64,000 nucleotides of DNA from positions 934,501 through 998,500 of the forward strand of contig AFXB01000010.1 in NCBI GenBank assembly GCA_000238815.2, in the 5' to 3' direction. Both the position numbers and the translations under genes were made by a program. The notes under the pieces were generated by a model. It saw only the letters and a program-made list of their open reading frames with translations. It was not told the DNA's origin and did no database searches. Positions 36,549 to 44,622 of the stretch are shown piece after piece; positions within the stretch are counted from its first letter, which is position 1; every line of letters starts with the position of its first letter. This stretch comes from SAR116 cluster alpha proteobacterium HIMB100. Its GTDB lineage: Bacteria > Pseudomonadota > Alphaproteobacteria > Puniceispirillales > Puniceispirillaceae.

Positions 36549-37933
36549 TCCGTCTGGCGGCATTTCTGGTGTTTTGTGCAGCAGCAGCGCTGCTGTCCAG
36601 ATGGTTGTCTGCCCAGGAAGGCGTCACTGTAATCAGCTGGCTGGGCTGGCGGATTGAGGTGATGACCAGCCTGCTTGTTGCGGGCCTGGGCCTTGCGCTT
36701 GCGGTGTTATTTCTGCTGCTCAGGCTGATCACAACCATGCTCAGCTGGCCGTCCTGGCTTGGCCATAATTGGCGGGCGCGGCGCCGCAGCCGGGGCGAAG
36801 ATGCGCTTGGTCAGGGTATGGTCGCCTTTGCTGCAGGTGATGTGAAAGAAGCACGAAAACTGGCGCGGCGGGCGGAAAAATTGCTGGGACAGGCGGTGTT
36901 GCCGAATCTGCTTTCTGCGCAAACTGCTCATGCTGCAGGCGATGACAAGGCGGCGTTACGGTATTTCAAATCCTTATCGGCACAGGATGACACGGCCTAT
37001 TTTGGGCATTTGGGGCTGATGCGGCTTTATCAAGGTCAGGGGCAGACTGAAAAAAGCACTGCTGCGGCCAAGGCTGCATTGGCCTTGAAAGATAACTCAG
37101 CACCGGCACATCTGGTGTTATTGGCTGAAGATTTAAAAGCTGAACACTGGAAGTCTGCTTTAGACAGGCTGGATGTGCTGATGAAACAGACCAAGGCCGG
37201 GTCCACATCTGATGCCTCATTTCTGCCTTCTGATATTGCTCATTTTGCGCCCGGGCAATTGAATAATCCTGAATTGCTGGCAGCTCATTTATGTTTGCGG
37301 CTTGCTGAACGCAGCGATGATGAACCCCTGCAGACGAAATATCTGACACAAGCATTGCACTGGTCGCCGCAGTTCCTCGAGGCGACCGTCAGGCTGGCCC
37401 AACAGGAACGCACCTCTTCTCCGCGCAAAGCCTTAAAGCGTGTCGAGGCCGCATTTAAGGCTGCGCCGCATGACCGCCTGGCCAGACTGATTGCGGATAT
37501 CTCACACGATAATGATGGCCAGCTTGTGGCCCGGCTCTCTGCTCTGGCAGAACAGGCCACAGACACAGATGAAGCCCGCCTGCTAGTGGCACAAGCGGCA
37601 CTCGAGAGGGGGATTTGGGCCTCAGCCTCAGCGGCGCTTGATGCGGTATCTGCACAAGGGCGGACAAACCAGTATTTCTTGCTGAATGCCGAGCTTTCAG
37701 ATAAGCGGGCAAAATCACTTGGTCAGGAACCGGACAGCGCATCTGTTGCTGAACGCGAAGGGGCCTTGCTGGCCGCCGCACATGCGCCGCGCAACCGGCG
37801 CTGGCAGTGCGCGGGGTGCGGGACGGTGCTGCCGCAATGGCAGATGGTGTGCCCCGCTTGTGCTGTGATAGGTCAGATTGATCACATGCCGGCTGCGCGC
37901 ACAGCGCTGCCCGTATCGGGTAACGCGTCCTGA
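36545..37933 (+). CDS. hemY: HemY-like TPR membrane protein with C-terminal zinc ribbon
   Basis: A 462-residue protein with two N-terminal membrane helices (about residues 4-20 and 38-62) and a TPR superhelix through about residue 400. It is the HemY of alpha- and gammaproteobacterial heme operons (not the oxidase of the same name). The end has a rubredoxin-like zinc ribbon, CAGCGTVLPQ with CPAC about 14 residues later, reminiscent of LapB. LapB-type domains control LPS synthesis by guiding proteolysis; whether this protein acts in heme or envelope control is unclear. Confidence 0.85.
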   Translation: MIRLAAFLVFCAAAALLSRWLSAQEGVTVISWLGWRIEVMTSLLVAGLGLALAVLFLLLRLITTMLSWPSWLGHNWRARRRSRGEDALGQGMVAFAAGDVKEARKLARRAEKLLGQAVLPNLLSAQTAHAAGDDKAALRYFKSLSAQDDTAYFGHLGLMRLYQGQGQTEKSTAAAKAALALKDNSAPAHLVLLAEDLKAEHWKSALDRLDVLMKQTKAGSTSDASFLPSDIAHFAPGQLNNPELLAAHLCLRLAERSDDEPLQTKYLTQALHWSPQFLEATVRLAQQERTSSPRKALKRVEAAFKAAPHDRLARLIADISHDNDGQLVARLSALAEQATDTDEARLLVAQAALERGIWASASAALDAVSAQGRTNQYFLLNAELSDKRAKSLGQEPDSASVAEREGALLAAAHAPRNRRWQCAGCGTVLPQWQMVCPACAVIGQIDHMPAARTALPVSGNAS

Positions 37934-38374
37934 CAAAGCCTGTTTTTTTGGGTGAATAAGGGGTGTTAAATCATTTGTCAGAAAGGCAATTGGTTTGTAG
38001 GATAGCGGGTGTGCGGTGTGGGCGGAGCCAGAGGCTGAGGGCTATGAGATAAAGCTGCGCTGAGCAGCTCTCATCTCTCATCACATCCTCTTGTGATATT
38101 AACCATTCGCTGGACCTCTGATTCGGCCAGAAGCTGACAGGCTCCAGCGGCTCATACAGCGAATCACCCAGCAGAACGCCAGATCAGATAGAAGACTGTT
38201 TTGCAGGACCGCAAAGAAGTGCTATGGTGGCTCATTCATCTATTCCTTGGTTGTGTTCTGCCCTCTGGCCTGACCTGCTTTAGACAACAAATCTGGCTGT
38301 CTGGCGCAATATGGCTTTGTCATTCAAGAAGGGCTGTGACAAACTCTTGTCCTGAAAGATGTGGAGGTATGTTC
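37934..38374 (+). promoter_or_regulatory. Long structured leader ahead of acuI, possible RNA regulator
   Basis: About 440 bases without a recognisable gene. The part from 38044 to 38164 holds several exact helices: ATGAGA (38044-38049) with TCTCAT (38069-38074), enclosing GCTG/CAGC; ATCACA (38080-38085) with TGTGAT (38092-38097); and a mutually exclusive pair, CGCTGGA (38108-38114) with TCCAGCG (38143-38149) versus ATTCGCTG (38105-38112) with CAGCGAAT (38157-38164). The last two share bases and so cannot form together, as in a switch or attenuator. It matches no riboswitch class I know. Confidence 0.4.
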
Positions 38375-39364
38375 ATGTTCAAAGCTGTTGTGATGAATCA
38401 GGCCGAAGATGGCCGCTCTGTTCTGTCTATTGAAGAGCTGGATGACGGGTTTCTCTCTTCTGAGGGCGAGGTGCGCGTTGCGGTGCGCTATGCGGGCCTG
38501 AATTATAAAGATGGCTTATGTCTGAATGGTAAGGGCGGGCTGATTCGCCAGTTTCCGCGGATTCCGGGTGTTGAATTCGCGGGCGAGGTTCTAGACAGCA
38601 GCGATCCACGCTATGAGGCAGGGGATCAGGTGATCGCGACCGGTTCGCGCATAGGCGAGGTTTGGCATGGTGGCTATGCTGAAAAGGCCTGTGTGAAGGC
38701 AGACTGGCTGGTGCCTCTTCCTGATGGGCTTGATTTGCGTCAGTCAATGATTTTCGGTACCGCAGGGATAACAGCTGTATTTGCGCTGCAGGCACTGGAA
38801 TGTCACGGCCTAAGCCCGGAAAAGGGCGAGGTTCTGGTCACCGGCGCTGCGGGCGGTGTGGGCTCATTTTCCATCGCATTACTGGCGGCTCTTGGCTATG
38901 ATGTGGCTGCTGTGACTGGCCGGATTGAAGAATCAGGTGGCTATCTGAGCGAGCTAGGTGCAAAAACATTGGTCCCGCGCAGCGACCTTGCCGAAGCAAT
39001 TGCACGGCCTTTGGAATCAGAACGCTGGGCAGGCTGTATTGATAATGTCGGAGGCGAGATGCTGGCGCGGATCCTCGGTCAGCTGAATTATGGCTGTTCG
39101 GCTGCGGCAATCGGGAATGCAGGCGGCCTTCAGGTGCCGGCCAGTGTGATCCCCTTCCTGCTGCGCGGAATTAACCTGTTAGGTATTGATTCGGTGAATC
39201 AGCCTTATGATAACCGGGTCCAGGCTTGGGCGCGGCTGGCGGCGGATTTCCCGTTGGACAAACTGGACAGCATCGCAACGGAAATCGGGCTTGATGATTT
39301 GGAACAGGCCAGTCAGGATATACTGAACGGGAAAATTCAGGGCCGCTATGTTGTACGCCTGTAG
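38375..39364 (+). CDS. acuI: Acryloyl-CoA reductase (NADPH), AcuI type
   Basis: A 329-residue medium-chain reductase of the YhdH/AcuI family, which reduces acryloyl-CoA to propionyl-CoA and thereby removes toxic acrylate derived from DMSP. It has GLNYKDGLCLNGKGGLI (about residues 43-59), the cofactor loop VTGAAGGVGSFSIALLAALG and SARPLESERWAGCIDNVGG-like C-terminal features. No zinc-binding set is present, as expected. The ATG at 38375 is chosen over that at 38369 because GGAGG (38363) is then correctly spaced. dddP lies downstream on the same strand. Confidence 0.93.
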   Translation: MFKAVVMNQAEDGRSVLSIEELDDGFLSSEGEVRVAVRYAGLNYKDGLCLNGKGGLIRQFPRIPGVEFAGEVLDSSDPRYEAGDQVIATGSRIGEVWHGGYAEKACVKADWLVPLPDGLDLRQSMIFGTAGITAVFALQALECHGLSPEKGEVLVTGAAGGVGSFSIALLAALGYDVAAVTGRIEESGGYLSELGAKTLVPRSDLAEAIARPLESERWAGCIDNVGGEMLARILGQLNYGCSAAAIGNAGGLQVPASVIPFLLRGINLLGIDSVNQPYDNRVQAWARLAADFPLDKLDSIATEIGLDDLEQASQDILNGKIQGRYVVRL

Positions 39365-39450
39365 GGATCTGCAGGCAGAAATAGGGTGAAATACAGACGT
39401 CTTTTTTTAGCGGTTCCGGTTACAGTGAACAGCAAAAAGGACAATAAGAT

Positions 39451-39606
39451 ATGCCCTATATTCAAAATGTAGCCTTTCAGTATGAAACCGACCAAGCGCT
39501 TGCGGGGCGCCTGCATCTGCCGCGGGGACCCTTTCGCGGGGTATCGTTGTTAGCACATTGTTTTACTTGTTCCAAAGACATCACCGCGGCCAGCTTATGC
39601 AGCTAG
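39451..39606 (+). pseudogene. N-terminal fragment of an alpha/beta hydrolase (OsmC-fusion type)
   Basis: Fifty-one codons start at ATG 39451, with AAAAGGAC upstream, and end at TAG 39604. The translation contains LAGRLHLPRGPFRGVSLLAH followed by CFTCSKDI, the first strand and turn of bifunctional alpha/beta-hydrolase/OsmC proteins, which are normally about 400 residues. The nucleophile, the rest of the hydrolase and the OsmC domain are absent. The remainder up to dddP has no match to it, so it is a truncated relic. The intact start and ribosome-binding site suggest recent decay, or expression of a short peptide. Confidence 0.6.
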
Positions 39607-39638
39607 CGGATAAATGTCCGGTCCATAAAACTCTGGAA

Positions 39639-39663
39639 GCAGGGGTTCAGATAAAGCCCCTGC
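39639..39663. other. Hairpin between the hydrolase relic and dddP
   Basis: GCAGGGG (39639-39645) and CCCCTGC (39657-39663) pair exactly around an 11-base loop. No T-run follows on either strand, so it is not a classical terminator. It may separate acuI and dddP transcripts or slow RNA decay. Confidence 0.35.
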
Positions 39664-39772
39664 AAGGTGGAACAGTATAAGGGCTGATGGCCTCTGGATA
39701 GCGCATTTATCTCTATTTTTGTCGCTTGTTGAACGGGATGGTGCAAAATTCCGCCTCAAGCTTATTAAATAG

Positions 39773-39786
39773 TGGGTCTGGACCCA
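39773..39786. promoter_or_regulatory. Palindromic operator candidate before dddP
   Basis: TGGGTC-TG-GACCCA is a perfect inverted repeat whose right end is 14 bases before the GGAGG of dddP and 27 before its ATG. Such a site could bind a dimeric repressor that senses DMSP or acrylate. No regulator gene (AcuR-like or LysR-type) lies in the neighbourhood, so this is a pattern-based proposal. Confidence 0.35.
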
Positions 39787-39812
39787 TCAGTATAAGTCAA
39801 GGAGGGAACGCA

Positions 39813-41141
39813 ATGGATTCAGTATTTGTCGGGTCCAACCGGAAGATTGACCCTTCACGGCGCGTACATTTGAAAGCAGATGGTACGCCAGATATAAATG
39901 ATCGTGTGGAAATCGGACCGACAGCCCTTGCCTTTTCTGAATGGGCAGCCGCCGGACTGACGCCGCCGGATATGCCGTCTTTGCGGGATTATCGCTTGGC
40001 ACGTCTGCAACAACAGATTCAAAAACAGGATTGCGCAGGTCTGCTCTTGTTTGATCCGCTGAATATCCGCTATGCAACAGACACCACCAACATGCAATTA
40101 TGGACCACCCATAATGCGGCACGGGCCTGTTTTGTGCCGCCATCAGGCAAGGTTATCTTGTTTGATTTTCACAATTGTGAACATCTCTCAGCGCATCTGC
40201 CGCTTATTGCCGAGGTCAGAGGCGGGGCCTCCTTTTTCTATTTTGAAACCGGCAACCGCACAGATGAACATGCCGCCGCCTTTATCAGCCAGATAACAGA
40301 TCTGATGGCAACCTATGCGCCAGGCAATAAACGCCTTGCCGTGGACAAGATTGAAACGGCGGGCTATGCGGCCTTATTGGCAAGCGGGATAGATGTTTTG
40401 GAAGGTCAGGTGCTGACCGAACATGCCCGGGCCATCAAGAATGAAAATGAGCTGAACGCCATGCGCTGCGCGATTTATGCCTGCGAGCAGGCTGTCGCGG
40501 AAATGCGCCAGGCAGTCAGGCCGGGCGTGACGGAAAATGATGTCTGGGCTGAACTTCACGCAGGTAATATCCGGCGTGGCGGGGAATGGATTGAAACCCG
40601 GATTCTGGCTTCTGGACCGCGCACAAACCCCTGGTTCCAGGAATGTGGACCACGGGTGATGGACGCTGGTGACATGCTGGCTTTTGATACCGACCTTGTT
40701 TCGACTTATGGCTATTGCTGTGATATTTCACGCAGCTGGATTGTGGGGGATGTGGCGCCAACAGATGAACAAAAGCGGCTCTATCAGCTGGCTTATGATC
40801 ATGTGATGACCAATATTGACCTGCTGCAGCCAGGGATGAGCTTTGCCGAGGTCACTGCCAAGGCGCACCGTCTGCCCGAAGAATTTCGCGCTCTGCGTTA
40901 TGGGGTTCTGGCGCATGGGATTGGGCTATGTGATGAATATCCGTCTATCCGCTATCCTGAAGATGTGGATGATCACGGCTATGACGGTGAAGTGGAAGTC
41001 GGCATGACCTTATGTGTGGAAGCTTATATCGGGGCTGAAGGCGGGCGCGAAGGGGTCAAGCTGGAAGAACAGGTGGTGATCACACAAAATGGTGCAGAAG
41101 CTTTATCCAGCTATCCTTATGAAGATGCGCTGTTGGGCTGA
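39813..41141 (+). CDS. dddP: DMSP lyase DddP (M24 peptidase-fold)
   Basis: A 442-residue enzyme that cleaves dimethylsulfoniopropionate into dimethyl sulfide and acrylate. It belongs to the M24 (pita-bread) fold but aligns with DddP rather than with prolidases: RKIDPSR near residue 8, IEIGPTxLAFxEW, DPLNIRYATDTTNMQLW and GGEWIETRILASGPRTNPWF. All six metal-ligand positions are kept: Asp292, Asp294, Asp304, His368, Glu403, Glu418. GGAGG at 39801 sets the start. acuI lies upstream for acrylate detoxification. A general Xaa-Pro peptidase is unlikely given the near-continuous DddP-specific segments. Confidence 0.94.
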   Translation: MDSVFVGSNRKIDPSRRVHLKADGTPDINDRVEIGPTALAFSEWAAAGLTPPDMPSLRDYRLARLQQQIQKQDCAGLLLFDPLNIRYATDTTNMQLWTTHNAARACFVPPSGKVILFDFHNCEHLSAHLPLIAEVRGGASFFYFETGNRTDEHAAAFISQITDLMATYAPGNKRLAVDKIETAGYAALLASGIDVLEGQVLTEHARAIKNENELNAMRCAIYACEQAVAEMRQAVRPGVTENDVWAELHAGNIRRGGEWIETRILASGPRTNPWFQECGPRVMDAGDMLAFDTDLVSTYGYCCDISRSWIVGDVAPTDEQKRLYQLAYDHVMTNIDLLQPGMSFAEVTAKAHRLPEEFRALRYGVLAHGIGLCDEYPSIRYPEDVDDHGYDGEVEVGMTLCVEAYIGAEGGREGVKLEEQVVITQNGAEALSSYPYEDALLG

Positions 41142-41164
41142 TACAGCCGGCAGACGAACGGGGG

Positions 41165-41707
41165 TCAGGATTTGCGGACAAAGCCGATATGCGGCAGGTT
41201 GCGGCCTTGCTGGGCATAATCAATGCCATAGCCAATCACAAATTCATCAGGAATGTCAAAGCCTGTCCAGCGCACATCTACCTCAACCTCACGCCGTGAC
41301 GGTTTGTTCAGCAAGGTACAGACAGACAGGGTTTTCGGCTTGCGGGTCTGCATAATCTGCAGAACCTGCGCCAGGGTGTGGCCGGTATCAATGATATCTT
41401 CAACCACCAACACATCTCTGTTTCCAATTGATGTTTCCAGATCTTTGATAATCCGCACCTGACGGCTGGATTCCATTTCATTGCCATAGCTGGATACAGT
41501 CATGAAATCGACTTCAACCGGCAGGTTCAGCCGTCTGACCAGATCAGCAATGAAAATAAAGGAACCACGTAACAGCCCAATGACCACCAGCTGTTCTGAG
41601 GTCTGATATGTATCTGAAATGTCTTTTGCCAGATGATTTAAACGGGCTTTTATTTCTGACTCTGAAATCAGAATTTCAACATGCTCATCATTTACAAAAA
41701 CGGACAT
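41165..41707 (-). CDS. hpt: Hypoxanthine phosphoribosyltransferase
   Basis: A 180-residue salvage enzyme that makes IMP (and GMP) from the base and PRPP. The PRPP loop is [18 protein letters not shown] (about residues 93-110); [14 protein letters not shown] and [10 protein letters not shown] are typical HPRT segments. The ATG at 41707 follows GAGAG; longer starts add a tail unlike the family. It converges on dddP with 23 bases between stops. Together with gpt (4590) the genome has two purine PRTases. Confidence 0.95.
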   Translation of the reverse strand: MSVFVNDEHVEILISESEIKARLNHLAKDISDTYQTSEQLVVIGLLRGSFIFIADLVRRLNLPVEVDFMTVSSYGNEMESSRQVRIIKDLETSIGNRDVLVVEDIIDTGHTLAQVLQIMQTRKPKTLSVCTLLNKPSRREVEVDVRWTGFDIPDEFVIGYGIDYAQQGRNLPHIGFVRKS

Positions 41708-41973
41708 GGCTACTCTCACTTGCCGTGGACAGGCCGCCACCCCTGACGGTCATGTGGTTATGGCGGGCGCACCTATCATAACATGCCCTGCTGTGCTGAC
41801 CAGCAAAATCAGCTGTCTTTGCGGGCTGCCCGGCCGATACCAGGCGGCTTTGTGATGAAAAGCACTGGACTTGTCTTCGCCCTCTTCAGTAGTCTTGAAG
41901 ATGCACATGATAAGTGCGGCCGGACCTGAACATAAGGTCGGCGCCTGTTCAGTTCATATGAAGGAGAAGTTGA

Positions 41974-42840
41974 GTGGCAAAAGTCGCATTCTTAGGGTTA
42001 GGCGTAATGGGCTATCCAATGGCCGGGCATCTGCAGGCAGCAGGCCATCAGGTCACAGTCTATAATCGGACTGCTGAAAAAGCAGATAAATGGGTTACTG
42101 AACATGGCGGCGACAAGGCGAACACGCCTGCCGATGCGGCCAGGGGCTGTGAATTTATCTTTGCTTGCGTGGGTGATGATGCTGATATCCGTTCTGTGAC
42201 AACAGGCCCTGATGGCGCGTTCCAGACAATGGACGCAGGGGCTGTCTTTGTGGATAACACCACTGCTTCTGCTGATGTGGCACGTGAATTATATGCTGCT
42301 GCCCGCGCAGCTGGCCTGCATTTCATTGATGCGCCTGTGTCCGGTGGCCAGGCCGGGGCTGAAGGTGGCAAACTGACCGTGATGTGCGGCGGGGATGATG
42401 CTGCCTATAACCGGGCAGAACCGCTGATGGGCTGCTATGGGGCGCGGGTCACGCATATGGGGGCGGCCGGGGCAGGCCAGCTGACCAAAATGGTTAATCA
42501 GATATGTATCGCTGGTCTTGTGCAGGGCCTGTCAGAAGCGCTGAATTTCGGCCAGAATGCTGGCCTTGATATGGATAAGGTGCTGGGCGTTGTCTCTGGC
42601 GGTGCGGCCCAGTCCTGGCAGATGGAAAATCGTGGCACGACTATGGTCAGGGACGAATTTGATTTTGGGTTTGCGGTTGACTGGATGCGCAAAGATTTAC
42701 GGATTTGTCTGGCTGAAGCGACCCAGAACGGCTCTCAATTACCGGTCACCGCTCTGGTTGCTCAATTTTACGCCGCCCTGTCTGAGCGCGGCTTTGGACG
42801 GAATGATACCTCCAGCCTGATCAGGCTGCTGAAAAACTAG
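41974..42840 (+). CDS. Beta-hydroxyacid dehydrogenase (3-hydroxyisobutyrate dehydrogenase family)
   Basis: A 288-residue NAD(P)-dependent dehydrogenase. It has the N-terminal cofactor loop VAFLGLGVMGYPMAGHL (about residues 4-20), the substrate motif FIDAPVSGGQAGAEGGKLTV, and the catalytic Lys in GAGQLTKMVNQ (about residue 173). Substrates in this family include 3-hydroxyisobutyrate, tartronate semialdehyde/glycerate and 3-hydroxypropionate; the sequence alone does not decide. The GTG start has GAAGGAGAAG in front. It converges on an aldehyde dehydrogenase gene. Confidence 0.88.
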   Translation: MAKVAFLGLGVMGYPMAGHLQAAGHQVTVYNRTAEKADKWVTEHGGDKANTPADAARGCEFIFACVGDDADIRSVTTGPDGAFQTMDAGAVFVDNTTASADVARELYAAARAAGLHFIDAPVSGGQAGAEGGKLTVMCGGDDAAYNRAEPLMGCYGARVTHMGAAGAGQLTKMVNQICIAGLVQGLSEALNFGQNAGLDMDKVLGVVSGGAAQSWQMENRGTTMVRDEFDFGFAVDWMRKDLRICLAEATQNGSQLPVTALVAQFYAALSERGFGRNDTSSLIRLLKN

Positions 42841-42869
42841 ATATCTCAGCCTGGCAGAGGCGGCGTTGT

Positions 42870-44324
42870 TCAGACGCCGCCAACCACCATCAGCTTCATT
42901 TCCAGAAATTCATCAATCCCGTATTTGGATCCCTCACGGCCCAGCCCAGAGGCCTTGACCCCGCCAAATGGGCCAACCTCAGATGAATAGGCCCCTGTAT
43001 TGGCGATCACCATACCATATTCCAGCGCCTCTGATACGCGGAACAGGCGGGCTGTATCCTTGGTGAAGAAATAAGCAGCCAGCCCGAAAATAGTATCATT
43101 GGCGGCGGTGACAGCTTCTTCTTCGGTCTCAAACTTGAACAGAGCGGCAACAGGTCCGAAGGTTTCCTCACCATATAAATCCATCTCTGATGTGGCCCCG
43201 GTCAGCACGGTTGGCTGGAAAAATGTACCGCCTTTTTCATGAGGGGCCCCGCCGGTGAGCACCTGCCCGCCTTTATTTTTGGCATCTTCAATATGACGGC
43301 TGATTTTATCAAATCCCTGCTGGTCAATAATAGGGCCCTGGGCAACCCCGTCTTCAAACCCGTCCCCGACTTTCATGGCCGCCACTTTTTCAGTCAGCGC
43401 CTTGGCAAAGGCATCATGAATTCCGGCCTGGACGAAAATCCGGTTGGCACATACACATGTCTGGCCGGCATTTCTATATTTTGACGCAATCGCCCCGTCT
43501 ACAGCTTCGTCCAAATCGGCATCATCAAACACAATCAATGGCGCATTTCCGCCCAGCTCAAGGCTGATTTTCTTGATTGTGTCTGCGGACTGACGCATCA
43601 GAATCCGGCCAACCTCTGTTGATCCGGTAAAGGTGATTTTGCGCACACGTTCATCTGCACATAAAGCTTCTCCCATCGCCGGGGCATCCATGCCGGTAAC
43701 AATATTAATCACACCATCGGGGAAGCCGGCCCGCTTGGCCAGTTCGGCCAGCGCCAGGGCGGATAAAGGGGTTTGTTCAGCAGGTTTCAGCACACAGGTA
43801 CAGCCTGCCGCCAGCCCGGGGGATAATTTACGTGTGATCATCGCATTTGGGAAATTCCACGGGGTAATCGCACCAAACACGCCGACCGGCTGTTTCAGGA
43901 CCAGGAATTTTTTATCTGGAAACGGGCTTTCCAGCACATCCCCTGTCACCCGTTTGGCTTCTTCTGCAAACCAGTCAATGAAACTTGTGCCATACAGAAT
44001 TTCGCCTTTGGCTTCGGCCAGGGGCTTGCCCATTTCAGCCGTCAGAATGATGGCCAGGTCATCGGCATGCTCAAGGCATAAATCATTCCAGCGGCGCAGA
44101 ATGGCGGCACGCTCCTTGGCTGTGGTGGCGGCCCATCCTTTGCGGGCGGCTTCAGCTGCCTCAATTGCCGCGGTGATCCCGTCGGCCCCGAAATCGGCAA
44201 CCTCAGCTACGGTTTCGCCGCTAGACGGGTTCTGCACGGCAAACCGTTTATCCTGAGGGGGGCTGACAAACTGGCCATTAATAAATGCATCTGTTTTCAG
44301 CAAAGACGGATCAGAAAGTTTCAT
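42870..44324 (-). CDS. Succinate-semialdehyde dehydrogenase, NAD(P)-dependent (GabD-like)
   Basis: A 484-residue aldehyde dehydrogenase. Catalytic residues are the Cys in NAGQTCVCANRIFV (about residue 289) and the Glu in LELGGNAPLIV; the cofactor site FTGSTEVGRILM is also present. The family-level match is closest to GabD, which oxidises succinate semialdehyde to succinate. Malonate- or glutarate-semialdehyde cannot be excluded. A perfect 8-bp hairpin (42859-42881) overlaps its 3' end, in the gap shared with the convergent dehydrogenase gene. Confidence 0.9.
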   Translation of the reverse strand: MKLSDPSLLKTDAFINGQFVSPPQDKRFAVQNPSSGETVAEVADFGADGITAAIEAAEAARKGWAATTAKERAAILRRWNDLCLEHADDLAIILTAEMGKPLAEAKGEILYGTSFIDWFAEEAKRVTGDVLESPFPDKKFLVLKQPVGVFGAITPWNFPNAMITRKLSPGLAAGCTCVLKPAEQTPLSALALAELAKRAGFPDGVINIVTGMDAPAMGEALCADERVRKITFTGSTEVGRILMRQSADTIKKISLELGGNAPLIVFDDADLDEAVDGAIASKYRNAGQTCVCANRIFVQAGIHDAFAKALTEKVAAMKVGDGFEDGVAQGPIIDQQGFDKISRHIEDAKNKGGQVLTGGAPHEKGGTFFQPTVLTGATSEMDLYGEETFGPVAALFKFETEEEAVTAANDTIFGLAAYFFTKDTARLFRVSEALEYGMVIANTGAYSSEVGPFGGVKASGLGREGSKYGIDEFLEMKLMVVGGV

Positions 44325-44622
44325 GGGCTGTGTCCTTCACTAACAATATATGAACGTAATAAAATCTCGCGCGCCGCATAGCTTCACGTCTTCTTCAGCC
44401 ATGCGTAAAACCGAACATCGCCATGATAATGACCAGACAAAATTCTACAAGCCAGATTTTCAGGCCGTGATATTCTGTTTTTCTGTGCTCTGGAATTTTT
44501 ATAAAACGGGTTTATCTTTAGAAGCGAATGTAGCATATCTATGCGTGTGAATGACCCTCATTAAAGCCCGCAGACTGACCGTGCCTTACGGCTGTCTTCT
44601 GGTCACCAACAAGGAGATAAAG
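44325..44622. other. Divergent regulatory region between gabD-like gene and sodB
   Basis: About 300 bases without a gene. The A/T-rich part near 44490-44530 probably holds the sodB promoter. A small palindrome, GCATA-TC-TATGC, lies at 44533-44544 and could be an operator. No protein-coding frame here has supporting features. Confidence 0.3.

Noticed and set aside
39813-41141. Annotation of dddP as a Xaa-Pro aminopeptidase
   Set aside because: The fold is M24, but long DddP-specific segments and the exact metal-ligand spacing of DddP make a general peptidase much less likely.
42859-42881. Perfect 8-bp hairpin GGCGGCGT/ACGCCGCC between convergent genes as a bidirectional terminator
   Set aside because: It overlaps the last codons of the gabD-like gene and lacks T-runs on both strands; it may matter but cannot be called a terminator.
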